From: Ruminococcus sp.
GTDB taxonomy: Bacteria > Bacillota > Clostridia > Oscillospirales > Ruminococcaceae
NCBI GenBank assembly: GCA_021770655.1
Contig: JAETQO010000017.1
Coordinates: forward strand, 1 to 64,000
Direction: 5' to 3'
Length of the DNA: 64,000 bases
Shown here: positions 27,665-35,846 of the stretch, in pieces
Position numbering within the stretch: position 1 is the stretch's first letter
Layout: each line of letters begins with the position of its first letter
Notes under the pieces: model-generated
Seen by the model: only the letters and a program-made list of their open reading frames with translations
What the model was told of the DNA's origin: nothing
The model's database searches: none
Made by a program: the position numbers and the translations under genes

Positions 27665-29047
27665 TTAAGCCTCTTCGGTAGATTCTCCGACCAGATTACT
27701 TATCCAAACGCCTTTTTTGATAAGGATATATCCGACGATCACTTTTATAATATCCGCAGACTGAATTACAGCATAAACGGCAAAAATCGGAAGATTAGTG
27801 AATCTGCAAAGAATGAATGCTGCGGGCAAAGGGATCAGCCATGAATATACGCTGTCAAACAAAAAGGTAATCAATGTTTTTCCTCCCGAACGCAGTGTGA
27901 AATAAAGTGCGTTCAAAAATCCCTGAACAGGAAAAAAGAGCGCTGTAATGACGATAAAACGCTGAGCATAGTCCTTTACCCGATCGCCTGTGTCATAAAA
28001 TTCGGGAAACACTCCGGATACGGCGACAAGAACGACCGTAAGTCCCACGGATACGACGCCGGTAAACCACATAAGGTGAAAAGAGTTCTTTTTTGCCTGT
28101 TCGTATCTCGATGCACCGAGAGTCTGTCCGATAATTATTCCCACTGCGTTTCCAAGAGCTACAAATACAACGTTGAGCATATTGCACAAAGCGTTTGAAA
28201 TGTTAAGTCCTGCCACGATCTCCAAACCTCGCAATGAGTAGCATTGAGTAAGCGCGGCAAGACCGCCTGCCCATAAGAATTCGTTCATAAAAATAGGAAA
28301 TCCCTTTTTTATGATTTTAACCGATATTGCTTTCGGAACAAGAAAAGTGCGGTAAATGCCCTGAAGAAAAATGTGTTTATCCTTTCTTGCGTGCGACCAT
28401 ATAACAACTATGCACATTTCTGCTATTCTCGCCATAACCGTAGCTATCGCCGCGCCTCTTACACCCAATGCAGGTAAGCCAAGCTTTCCGTAAATCAGCA
28501 GATAATTGAACACGATATCTATTGCTACTGAAGCAATTCCGGCTATCATAGGCTTGACGCTGTCGCCGCTTTCTCTGAGACTGCTGGCGTAGATCTGTGT
28601 CACTACAAAGGGGAATAGCCCTAAAAGCATTATGTTCATATACTTCTTTGCATAGTTCATAGTAAGAACAGGGTCGATGCCTGCGCTTTCACCGTGGAGA
28701 TAAAGTCCGATAAGCGTTTCTCCGCCGAAAATAAATGCGGCGATACCTCCAAGCAGGCATATGCCGCATATCGATTGTTTAAGTCTGAATGTACTGCGGA
28801 AACCCTCCAGATTATTTTGACCGTAATACTGTGCGCTATAAATTCCCGGACCGGACAATTCTCCGAAAATTGCAAGGTTAAATACAAATATAAGCTGTCC
28901 TACAATAGACACTGCCGTTATTGCCTCCGTGCCAAGACTGCCTACCATGACGTTATCTATCAGCCCTACCATATTTGTGATGCCGTTTTGTATCATCATA
29001 GGAACGGCAAGAGCAAGGGCTTTTTTGTATATTTGTTTGTTTCTCAT
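27665..29047 (-). CDS. MATE family efflux transporter
   Basis: The 460-residue protein has twelve hydrophobic segments in the two six-helix halves of the MATE/NorM family, which export drugs or metabolites in exchange for Na+ or H+. The opening ALALAVPMMIQNGITNMVGLIDNVMVG and the mid-protein repeat of that unit (FPIFMNEFLWAGGLAALTQC) are typical. Length is normal. It has its own promoter and is followed by about 180 bases of spacer before the spore-protein gene. Substrate unknown. Confidence 0.9.
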   Translation of the reverse strand: MRNKQIYKKALALAVPMMIQNGITNMVGLIDNVMVGSLGTEAITAVSIVGQLIFVFNLAIFGELSGPGIYSAQYYGQNNLEGFRSTFRLKQSICGICLLGGIAAFIFGGETLIGLYLHGESAGIDPVLTMNYAKKYMNIMLLGLFPFVVTQIYASSLRESGDSVKPMIAGIASVAIDIVFNYLLIYGKLGLPALGVRGAAIATVMARIAEMCIVVIWSHARKDKHIFLQGIYRTFLVPKAISVKIIKKGFPIFMNEFLWAGGLAALTQCYSLRGLEIVAGLNISNALCNMLNVVFVALGNAVGIIIGQTLGASRYEQAKKNSFHLMWFTGVVSVGLTVVLVAVSGVFPEFYDTGDRVKDYAQRFIVITALFFPVQGFLNALYFTLRSGGKTLITFLFDSVYSWLIPLPAAFILCRFTNLPIFAVYAVIQSADIIKVIVGYILIKKGVWISNLVGESTEEA

Positions 29048-29081
29048 TTTATTACTCCTGCAAATTTAGTCAAGTATCGTT

Positions 29082-29110
29082 ATTATAGCATATAGCTTAG
29101 ATAAATGCAA
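29082..29110 (-). promoter_or_regulatory. promoter of the MATE gene
   Basis: On the minus strand TTGCAT (29105-29110) and TATAAT (29082-29087) are 17 bases apart, 35 bases before the start codon. Confidence 0.75.
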
Positions 29111-29131
29111 CACTTTTTAGCGCAAAATAAC

Positions 29132-29269
29132 GGAAATCAATTTTCGTAGGTAGAGCTTGTTTTTGTATATCTTCCTCGCCGTACTGCGGGGAAGATATAC
29201 GGATAATTATTGTAATTAAACATAATATCGTCTTTTCCCGATTTGATATTTTGAAAATTGATTTCCTTG
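29132..29269 (-). repeat. palindrome-bearing element, copy A (about 138 bp)
   Basis: The element is bounded by perfect 14-bp inverted repeats, GGAAATCAATTTTC at 29132-29145 and GAAAATTGATTTCC at 29253-29266. Inside is a 36-base hairpin (29165-29200) with two mismatches. Bases 29156-29269, read on the minus strand, match 33846-33960 on the plus strand with about seven differences. No protein is encoded. Confidence 0.85.
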
Positions 29270-29360
29270 GTGAAAAAGCCACGGTTTTTGCTCGAGTTGC
29301 AATAATGCGAATGAATTAAAAGCAAAGGATTAAATCGCACTTTAGGTTATATCGGTGAAG

Positions 29361-29394
29361 TCTGTTCTCCCCGCCGAACGGCGGGGAGAACAGA
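29361..29394. repeat. perfect GC-rich palindrome
   Basis: Two 16-base arms beginning TCTGTTCTCCCCGCCG are perfectly complementary around two central bases. There is no T-run on either side, so it is not a normal terminator. The inner CCCCGCCG arm is shared with the hairpins of copies A and B. Confidence 0.8.
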
Positions 29395-29483
29395 TTACAT
29401 TTCATAAAATATCTTTTGCCTGTTTACAGTTTTTTTACTTGGTCAAAAGTCGTGACGCAAAGCACGGAAATCGAATTAGATAA

Positions 29484-29582
29484 TTAAGGCAACACCACAC
29501 AACTATTGTGTGCGGATAACGGAAAATTGGCAAGTTAGACGTACACAAAGCCGTTAGGCGGTAGTTGTGCGGTGTGCCTTAA
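29484..29582. repeat. TTAAGGC-family element, copy 3 (99 bp)
   Basis: It runs from TTAAGGCAACACC to GGTGTGCCTTAA with imperfect inverted ends and contains AAAGCCGTTAGGCGGT. Its right 69 bases match, in reverse complement, the element at 52132-52200. Confidence 0.8.
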
Positions 29583-29623
29583 GGCTAACGGAATTTTCTA
29601 CACGGAATACCGAAGCAAAAATC

Positions 29624-29655
29624 GTCATACCCCCACCGTACGGCAGGGGTATGAC
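29624..29655 (-). terminator. hairpin and probable terminator of smsCB
   Basis: GTCATACCCC and GGGGTATGAC form a long stem with one internal mismatch around CCGTACGG. On the minus strand it is followed by GATTTTTGC, 48 bases after the smsB stop codon, so it can end that operon. The inner design resembles the other GC-rich palindromes nearby. Confidence 0.6.
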
Positions 29656-29702
29656 AAAAAGTATTAAATCACAGTAATTATTGTGAACGCAAATGACGCA
29701 AA

Positions 29703-30620
29703 TTATTTAAGAAATCCTGAAATGATTTTTTGTTCCGCTTCTTCTTCGGTAAGCCCCAGCGTTCTGAGCTTTAGAATCTGTTCTCCTGCGATCTTTCCGA
29801 TAGCGGCTTCATGAATAAGCTCTGCATCGCAGTTTTCAGCGATAAGCTGAGGAGACGCAGAAACTTTTCCGTTGCCCACCAGAATTGCGTCGCACTCGGA
29901 ATGTCCTGTACAGCGATTCTGTCCTTTGATACATGAACGGTATTCCTGATAGGAATTACCCTTTGCCACAGAACGTGATACAAGGTCAACGCCGCTGTTT
30001 TCGCCTTTAAGGGCAACTTCAAAGTCGGTTTTCGCCTGTTCGTTTCCGTCCGTCATGATCCTTTCACGGATTATAAGCTTTGCACCTTTTTCCAAAACGC
30101 CTCTGGTCAATCGGGAAGTGAAATCAACTCCGCTGAGCTGAACCGTATCCATGGTAAGCTTAGCGTTCTCTCCGAGGGTTATATCGGTAACAGGGTCGAT
30201 TTTTCTTATTCCGTTGCTTGTTCCCGTACCGATATGTTTTTCTTCATAAACTACTGCGGCGTTTTTTTCTATGAAAAAGCGGTGTATTCCGTTATGACGA
30301 GCCGCCTCTTCATCAGTGCTGTGTACTCCGCAGCCAGCAACTATAACAACGTCCGCACCTTCGCCTACATAGAAATCATTATATACCAGATCGTCGATAC
30401 CGCTGTGAGTCACGCAGGCGGGAATGTAGACCCTTTCTCCCTTAGTGCCCGGTTTAATGGTGATGACAAGTCCGGGAGCGTCCTTTTTTGATTCGATTAT
30501 TATGTTTTCAGAAGATTGTCTTCCGGCGCATTCTCCGTCCTCGCGGATATTATAAGCTCCCTTGAACTCGCCGTTCCAGTCTGAAATAGAGCGTAAAAGC
30601 TGCTCAGTGATCTTATTCAT
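29703..30620 (-). CDS. SufB/SufD-like scaffold of a minimal Fe-S assembly system
   Basis: The 305-residue protein is a short SufB/SufD family member; full SufB is about 470 residues. Together with the SufC-like ATPase two bases upstream it forms the two-gene minimal system (SmsCB) known from anaerobic Clostridia and Archaea, which builds Fe-S clusters. The beta-helix core is seen in the middle third, and the C-terminal region keeps NCDAELIHEAAIGKIAGEQI, where a Cys and a His match positions used for cluster or partner contacts in SufB/SufD. The closing LRTLGLTEEEAEQKII is the usual family end. The scaffold role is by homology. Confidence 0.87.
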   Translation of the reverse strand: MNKITEQLLRSISDWNGEFKGAYNIREDGECAGRQSSENIIIESKKDAPGLVITIKPGTKGERVYIPACVTHSGIDDLVYNDFYVGEGADVVIVAGCGVHSTDEEAARHNGIHRFFIEKNAAVVYEEKHIGTGTSNGIRKIDPVTDITLGENAKLTMDTVQLSGVDFTSRLTRGVLEKGAKLIIRERIMTDGNEQAKTDFEVALKGENSGVDLVSRSVAKGNSYQEYRSCIKGQNRCTGHSECDAILVGNGKVSASPQLIAENCDAELIHEAAIGKIAGEQILKLRTLGLTEEEAEQKIISGFLK

Positions 30621-30622
30621 TC

Positions 30623-31336
30623 TTAACAGCTCCTTTCACAGCATTTAGCCTTCTCGCCCGACAAAAGCTGAGGAAGGATATCTTCCGCAGTACCTTTTGT
30701 TCTTACTTTTCCGTCTGCAATAACAACGATCTCGTCTGCGATTTCAAGAATACGTTCCTGGTGAGAGATAATGAGAAGCGTTCCCTTGATTTTATTTTTC
30801 AGTTCGCCAAATACGTCCACAAGTCCCGAAAAGCTCCATAGATCTATACCGGCCTCCGGCTCATCGAATATTGAAAGCTTTGTGTTTCTTGCAAGAACCG
30901 TTGCGATCTCGATACGCTTTATTTCTCCTCCTGAGAGTGAAGCGTTGACTTCGCGGTCGATATAATCGTTGGTACAAAGTCCTACCTTTCCGAGCAGATC
31001 ACAGATGTGTCCTCGATTCAGTTTTTCGCCTGCCGCAAGCTCCAGCAGGTCTCGGACTGTAAGTCCCTTAAATCTTACCGGTTGCTGAAAAGCATAGCTT
31101 ATTCCTTTTTTTGCACGCTCGGTTATATCAAGAGAGGTTATATCCTCGTCTTCAAGATAAATTTTTCCGCTGTCGGGAGTGATAAGCCCCGCAACGACCT
31201 TTGCAAGAGTAGTTTTTCCTCCGCCGTTAGGTCCTGTAACTACGACAAGCTTTCCTGTCGGGATCTCAAGTGAAACATCGTTAAGAATGCCTCTGCCGTC
31301 CTCCAGCTTCCAGCTTATATTTTCAAGCCTTAACAT
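30623..31336 (-). CDS. SufC-like ABC ATPase of the minimal Fe-S assembly system
   Basis: The 237-residue soluble ATPase has Walker A GPNGGGKTT near residue 35, the Q-loop FQQPVRF, the signature LSGGE near 135, Walker B LSIFDEPEAGID near 157 and the switch His in ISHQER. It should drive the SufB-like scaffold made by the next gene. SufC proteins lack membrane partners, which fits this pair with no permease. A transport role is the alternative, but the adjoining scaffold gene makes it unlikely. A strong promoter lies about 125 bases upstream. Confidence 0.88.
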   Translation of the reverse strand: MLRLENISWKLEDGRGILNDVSLEIPTGKLVVVTGPNGGGKTTLAKVVAGLITPDSGKIYLEDEDITSLDITERAKKGISYAFQQPVRFKGLTVRDLLELAAGEKLNRGHICDLLGKVGLCTNDYIDREVNASLSGGEIKRIEIATVLARNTKLSIFDEPEAGIDLWSFSGLVDVFGELKNKIKGTLLIISHQERILEIADEIVVIADGKVRTKGTAEDILPQLLSGEKAKCCERSC

Positions 31337-31460
31337 TATTTTTCATTCCTTTCAAATCCAGCCTTGCGCCCGTCGGACGCAACATTATGCCGCACCTTTA
31401 TTCTGCCTTTCCGCATCAAAAGATCCGACCTTAATATTATATACCGAAATACACTACTAT

Positions 31461-31489
31461 ATTATAGCACGTCCTGTTCCGTTCGTCAA
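31461..31489 (-). promoter_or_regulatory. promoter of smsCB
   Basis: On the minus strand TTGACG (31484-31489) and TATAAT (31461-31466) are 17 bases apart. The leader to the ATPase start is about 120 bases; no IscR/RirA-type box was recognised. Confidence 0.85.
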
Positions 31490-31516
31490 CTTCTGACAGC
31501 TTTTATTTTGCACATT

Positions 31517-31551
31517 AAAAGGCGCGGCGAAAAAAATACGCCGTGCCTTTT
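31517..31551 (-). terminator. terminator of the sensor-GGDEF gene
   Basis: Arms GGCGCGGCG and CGCCGTGCC pair with one G-T, flanked by AAAA and TTTT, just after the stop codon at 31556. Confidence 0.75.
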
Positions 31552-31555
31552 GCTT

Positions 31556-33436
31556 TTACGTTCTGTTCTTTTTGTGTAATTTCTTTTCCGCATACATCGA
31601 TTTGTCCGCTCTGTCATAAAGCGCTTGTAATTCATTGATGTTCTTGATCCGTTTGCACAGTCCGCCAAGGCTTACGGAAATATCGAAAGGGTTGTCTGCA
31701 AATTTGTTGTAAACATCAAGTCTTTCTTTTACTCTGTTGCAGAATCTTTCGGGATAATCGTCCCAGTAATCGTTACAGCCAAGAACTACAAATTCATCTC
31801 CGCCCGTTCTGGCGCAGATCTCGTTATTTTTCAGCGAAGCCGTCAAAGCGTCCGCGACGGCTTTTATAGCTATATCGCCGGCATTATGACCGTATTTGTC
31901 GTTTATGCCCTTAAGACCGTTAAGGTCACCCACCAACAGGAAAAATTTATTCTTTCTGTTTGCTGTCCGATCGATAAGAGGCTGGATATTACGTTCAATT
32001 CCAAGTCGGGAATATACGCCTGTAAGAGAATCCCTAACGGCAAGATTGGCTATGGATAACTGGACGCGCATGGATTCAAGCGCATTGTTAACGTGTTTTG
32101 TCCAGTAGCGGTACGCAATATCAAAGGATTTAACTTCGTTTCCATAGGAAAAAACAGCATATCCAAGACTGCGTTTGATAAAATGGAGCGGAGTGATGAA
32201 GTAAGCGACAGGCTTTTCTCTTTCATCATTAAGTCCCGGAAAAATCTCCTTTTTGCTGAAATGCTCATGCAAGGTTCTGTTATTCTGGCGGTTTGCGCGT
32301 ATATACATTATCATATCGTCGGTATATCCGTCACAGAATTTGTCTGCCTCATCGTAAACATTGTCTCCGCCAAGCCAGTTGCTGTTAAGGCAAAGATAAA
32401 ACTCCTGCCAGTCTATCAGCAGATACAAAAAGAACTGGATTCTGGACATTAGGTCATCAATATCTTTAGAACAGGCGAAGTTTTCCATCATATTGCTGTT
32501 GAGCAGTTCGTGATATTTAATTACTGATCCGTGATTGAGATAGTCGCGCTTAGTATAGGTGTAATCTTCGCGACAGCCGCAGGAGGCGCCGATCTCGATT
32601 TTTCCGCCGCCGGTAATAAAATTTTCCGGTTCAGTACCTTTAAGGCGAGCGTCAAGAACGTTTACTGCATTTTCGCCCGCCTCTGAAAGCGGGGGAGAGC
32701 ATGATGTTATCGGAGGGACGCAAGCAGTTGCCTCGTCGGTAGCGTCGTATCCGAGGACTTTCATATCATCCGGCACTTTCAGCCCGTTTTTTTGATACTC
32801 GTGTATAACACCGATAGCCATGTAGTCTCCGCAGCAGATGATCGCATCAGGCTTTTTTCGTCTTCCGTAGATTATATGGTTTGCGACCTGTGCTGCTTTG
32901 TCATACCAGAAACCACCGTCAAAGCATATAAACTCGTCGTCGATTTCAATGTTGTGCTTTTTCAGTGAATTTTTATAACCCTGAAGTCTTTCCTGAGTAG
33001 TGGCAACATTTGGGTCGCCGCTTAAGAACAAAATTTTACGACAGCCGTGAACTTCTATGAGATGGTCGGTCAACAGTTCAAAAGGCTTTTCGTCCTGAAC
33101 ATATACCGAGTCGTAATTTTTATATCTATAATCAATAAAAACCACAGGACCGCTGAACTTTTCATCGACTTCTTTACATATCCTGTCAAGAAGTCCCGGG
33201 ATTTTTAAGGTTTCTGCAAGGATGATTATTCCGTCAAGAATGTCATAGTTTATAATATTAAAAATGTTTATTTCACCATATTGATAATCTTTCAGAAATG
33301 ATTCTTTTAGAAAGCTTGAGAAAACAAGGACATCATAATCAAGTGCAAAGGATTTTTGCATAATTCCTTTAAGGATCCCTGCCTGATAATAAGATTCAAC
33401 TTCTGTCATAATTACACCGATTTTCTTCCTTTTCAA
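31556..33436 (-). CDS. LacI-type periplasmic-binding-like sensor fused to a GGDEF diguanylate cyclase
   Basis: The 626-residue cytoplasmic protein joins a LacI/periplasmic-binding-like domain (about 1-280; KKIGVIMTEVESYYQAGILKGI, RLQGYKNSLKKH, DAIICCGDYMAIGV) to a middle region of about 150 residues and a C-terminal GGDEF domain (about 460-620) with GGDEF at 545. It lacks both a DNA-binding helix-turn-helix and membrane segments, so ligand binding probably controls c-di-GMP synthesis directly. No RxxD inhibitory site is seen before GGDEF. GGAGG nine bases before the TTG at 33436 marks the start; the ATG at 33469 would sit almost on the transcription start. Confidence 0.85.
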   Translation of the reverse strand: MKRKKIGVIMTEVESYYQAGILKGIMQKSFALDYDVLVFSSFLKESFLKDYQYGEINIFNIINYDILDGIIILAETLKIPGLLDRICKEVDEKFSGPVVFIDYRYKNYDSVYVQDEKPFELLTDHLIEVHGCRKILFLSGDPNVATTQERLQGYKNSLKKHNIEIDDEFICFDGGFWYDKAAQVANHIIYGRRKKPDAIICCGDYMAIGVIHEYQKNGLKVPDDMKVLGYDATDEATACVPPITSCSPPLSEAGENAVNVLDARLKGTEPENFITGGGKIEIGASCGCREDYTYTKRDYLNHGSVIKYHELLNSNMMENFACSKDIDDLMSRIQFFLYLLIDWQEFYLCLNSNWLGGDNVYDEADKFCDGYTDDMIMYIRANRQNNRTLHEHFSKKEIFPGLNDEREKPVAYFITPLHFIKRSLGYAVFSYGNEVKSFDIAYRYWTKHVNNALESMRVQLSIANLAVRDSLTGVYSRLGIERNIQPLIDRTANRKNKFFLLVGDLNGLKGINDKYGHNAGDIAIKAVADALTASLKNNEICARTGGDEFVVLGCNDYWDDYPERFCNRVKERLDVYNKFADNPFDISVSLGGLCKRIKNINELQALYDRADKSMYAEKKLHKKNRT

Positions 33437-33478
33437 CCGCAGTCGCCTCCGCAATGTATTTGTAAACATAACGGAATT

Positions 33479-33507
33479 ATTATATCATATTGTTTGAAAA
33501 AAGTCAA
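33479..33507 (-). promoter_or_regulatory. promoter of the sensor-GGDEF gene
   Basis: On the minus strand TTGACT (33502-33507) and TATAAT (33479-33484) are 17 bases apart, placing transcription start near 33472 and supporting the TTG start codon at 33436. Confidence 0.8.
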
Positions 33508-33845
33508 ACCTGAATAAATCAATTTACAAAAAATTAAACAATGAATGGAACTTTTTCTAATTTCAGATTTTAAGCATTTTTACACTATAATTTTAACATT
33601 GACGTGTAAAATCCGAATAAAAAATAATAAGAAACCTACCGCGAATCAGTTAAAAATGATGACAATATTTACATTTTCTGAGTGATAAACGTATTCAGAT
33701 TAGCTTATCTGTGATTTAAGTTAAAATAGCGTATATTTGTTGTCTTTCCTTTCGTTGTGAGGTTGGAAAAAAGATAACTTAAATTTCTGCTTTCCGCATA
33801 AAAAGTCCATATAGCCTTGAATAAATTGATTTTCGTGGAGACGTT
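33508..33845. other. AT-rich spacer without a gene
   Basis: No reading frame or RNA gene is recognisable. A perfect 10-bp inverted repeat, ATTTAAGTTA at 33714-33723 and TAACTTAAAT at 33775-33784, is the only clear structure. AATTGATTTTCG near 33824-33835 resembles part of the terminal repeat of the adjoining element. Confidence 0.5.
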
Positions 33846-33960
33846 CAGGGAAATCAATTTTCAAAATATTAAATCGGGAAAAGACGATATTATGTTTAAA
33901 TTACAATAATTATCTGTATATCTTCCCCGCCGTACGGCGGGGAAGATATACAGAAACAAG
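33846..33960 (+). repeat. palindrome-bearing element, copy B (115 bp)
   Basis: This copy matches copy A at 29156-29269 in the opposite orientation, about 94 percent identical by eye. It contains a perfect 42-base palindrome at 33913-33954, whose core is CTTCCCCGCCGTACGGCG. The left end keeps GGAAATCAATTTTC; the right terminal repeat is not found. It lies 38 bases before the lipoprotein start, inside its likely leader. Confidence 0.85.
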
Positions 33961-33998
33961 GGCAATGCTGTCCCAGAAGAATTTCGGAAAGGAAATGA

Positions 33999-35315
33999 AT
34001 GATAAAAATGGCTAAAGCTAAGAAAATTACCGCTGCGTTGACTGCTGCGCTTATGTGTGCCGGAACTCTTACCGGCTGTTCGGATACCAGCTATGCAATG
34101 ACTGTCGGAAGCGATAAGGTCAACGCAGGAATTTATATCTATAATATATTGTCTGAAATGTCCTATCAGATGACTATGATGTACTATCAGGACGGAGTCA
34201 CCAAGGACTATTTCGATCAGAAGGTGGACGGAAAGGATTTTGCCGATTATCTGTCCGATTACGCTCTTACTGCGACAAAAGAATACGCCGCAGTTGTAGA
34301 TAAGTTCAACGAACTCGGTCTTGAGCTTTCAGAAGATGATCTGAAGGAAGTTAACGATACTGTAAACGACACTTGGGAAAGTCAGGGAGATTTTTACGAG
34401 GCTGAGGGAATTTCCAAGGAATCAGTTAAGCTTGCTCAGAAGGCCTCAAAGATGAGAGATATGCTTTTTGATTATTACTATGCAGAGGGCGGCGAGGAAG
34501 CTGTTTCCGATGATGAGATGGTAAAGTATATCGATGATAACTATCTGAGATATAAGTCTATTTCGATATCAAAAAGCTCTACCGAGGATTCTTCCTCGCA
34601 AAGCGCAGAGGACGATAAAGCAAAGGCAACAAGAGATGAATTTCTCGATAAGGCTCAGGGAGTTTCCTTTGAGGATTTTGACAGCATTATAGACGAATAT
34701 AACGATTATGTTGCCGCTCAGTCTGCAGAGGATAATTCAAGCACCGCTTTAAGCGACTCTTCCGGCGTTTCCGACGATACTTCATCAGTTTCTGAGAGCG
34801 ATACCGATTCCTCATCTGTTTCCGATGATACGTCGTCTGTTTCAGACAGCACAGTTTCCGATGACAGTGCGGCAGACAGTGAAGCTGTTTCCGACAGCGA
34901 ATCGGTTGGTACAGCCGATGACAGCACAGCGGACAGTTCTTCCGAGCCCGATCCTTATGCCAACGAGAATATGTATAATTACGGCGCAATGGATGACGAG
35001 CAAAAGGACAGTACAAGCGGCAAGCTTATGACTGAGATCGAAAAGCTTGAAACTGATGTTGCTACAGCGTATGAGGACGATAACGCTTATTATATTCTTA
35101 TAAGAGGCGATATTACCGAGCGCGATAAGGAATATGCCGAGGAAAATCACGACAATCTGCTGGGTGAAATGAAAAGCGATGAATTCCAGGAAAAAATCAC
35201 AAGCTGGGTAGAAAAGCTGAAAATCACTGTAAACAGCAAGGCGATAAAGAGATACACTCCTAAGGCGGTTTATGACAAGCAAACTGAGTATTACGAGAAA
35301 AACAGAACGACTTAA
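33999..35315 (+). CDS. PrsA/SurA-like foldase lipoprotein with a Ser/Asp-rich insert
   Basis: The 438-residue product has a lipoprotein signal ending TLTGCS (Cys near 27), then a helical N-terminal domain (about 35-175) like the chaperone part of PrsA/SurA proteins, with YIYNILSEM and the LSEDDLKEVNDTVND helix. Residues about 235-320 are a low-complexity Ser/Asp/Val/Thr stretch with repeated DDTSSVS units, and the C-terminal part (about 330-425) resembles the end of a peptidyl-prolyl isomerase region. The isomerase core itself is not clear, so chaperone activity is the safer reading. AAAGGAAATGA precedes the ATG. Confidence 0.72.
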   Translation: MIKMAKAKKITAALTAALMCAGTLTGCSDTSYAMTVGSDKVNAGIYIYNILSEMSYQMTMMYYQDGVTKDYFDQKVDGKDFADYLSDYALTATKEYAAVVDKFNELGLELSEDDLKEVNDTVNDTWESQGDFYEAEGISKESVKLAQKASKMRDMLFDYYYAEGGEEAVSDDEMVKYIDDNYLRYKSISISKSSTEDSSSQSAEDDKAKATRDEFLDKAQGVSFEDFDSIIDEYNDYVAAQSAEDNSSTALSDSSGVSDDTSSVSESDTDSSSVSDDTSSVSDSTVSDDSAADSEAVSDSESVGTADDSTADSSSEPDPYANENMYNYGAMDDEQKDSTSGKLMTEIEKLETDVATAYEDDNAYYILIRGDITERDKEYAEENHDNLLGEMKSDEFQEKITSWVEKLKITVNSKAIKRYTPKAVYDKQTEYYEKNRTT

Positions 35316-35325
35316 TAAAAAACTG

Positions 35326-35362
35326 AGGCTGATGCATATAAATGCAACAGCCTTGTTTTTTT
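35326..35362 (+). terminator. terminator after the foldase-like lipoprotein
   Basis: AGGCTGATGCAT pairs with ATGCAACAGCCT with one mismatch and is followed by TTGTTTTTTT. Confidence 0.85.
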
Positions 35363-35846
35363 ACTTATGATATTTTGTGTGCGCCGAGATCTGGAAAGCT
35401 CTGTATATCTGCTCCAGAAGCATAATTCTGGCTAATTGATGAGGAAATGTCATTTCGGACATTGAAAGCTTCAGGTCTGTCTTGGCTTTGACTGCGGGAG
35501 AGATACCGAAAGACGATCCGATAATAAAATTTATCGTGCTGAAACCGTTAAGACCACAGCAATCCAATTTTTCGGACAGCTTCTCGCTTGAAAGGCACTT
35601 GCCTTCAATACACATAGCGATGTTGTACGATCCTTTAAGGTCAAGATAACTCTGCATTGCCTTCGCCTCGTTTTCAAGGGCAGCGGCAATTTCTTTTTCG
35701 GAAGGGGAGTCGGATAACCGCGATTCGTTAAGCTCTGCTATTTCGAGCTTGCAGAAAGCGCTTAAACGTTTGCTGTATTCGGCGGCGGCGTCGCGCCAGT
35801 ATTTTTCTTTCAGCTTTCCGACGGTTATAAGATTTATCCTTATCAA
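35361..35846 (-). CDS. rlmH: 23S rRNA pseudouridine-1915 N3-methyltransferase
   Basis: RlmH methylates pseudouridine 1915 in helix 69 of the assembled 70S ribosome. The 161-residue SPOUT protein has INLITVGKLKEKYW at its start, the cofactor loop FIIGSSFGI near residue 110, and the end LARIMLLEQIYRAFQISAHTKYHK. Two positions differ from the usual family text: GSS instead of GGS, and SAHTKYHK in place of a GEPYHK-like ending. The YHK terminus is kept, so it is probably active. Its ATG overlaps the TGA of the metallo-hydrolase gene. Confidence 0.9.
   Translation of the reverse strand: MIRINLITVGKLKEKYWRDAAAEYSKRLSAFCKLEIAELNESRLSDSPSEKEIAAALENEAKAMQSYLDLKGSYNIAMCIEGKCLSSEKLSEKLDCCGLNGFSTINFIIGSSFGISPAVKAKTDLKLSMSEMTFPHQLARIMLLEQIYRAFQISAHTKYHK

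Noticed and set aside
29361..29394. Palindrome as an ordinary rho-independent terminator
   Set aside because: No T-run follows on either strand and no stop codon lies nearby; kept as a repeat instead.
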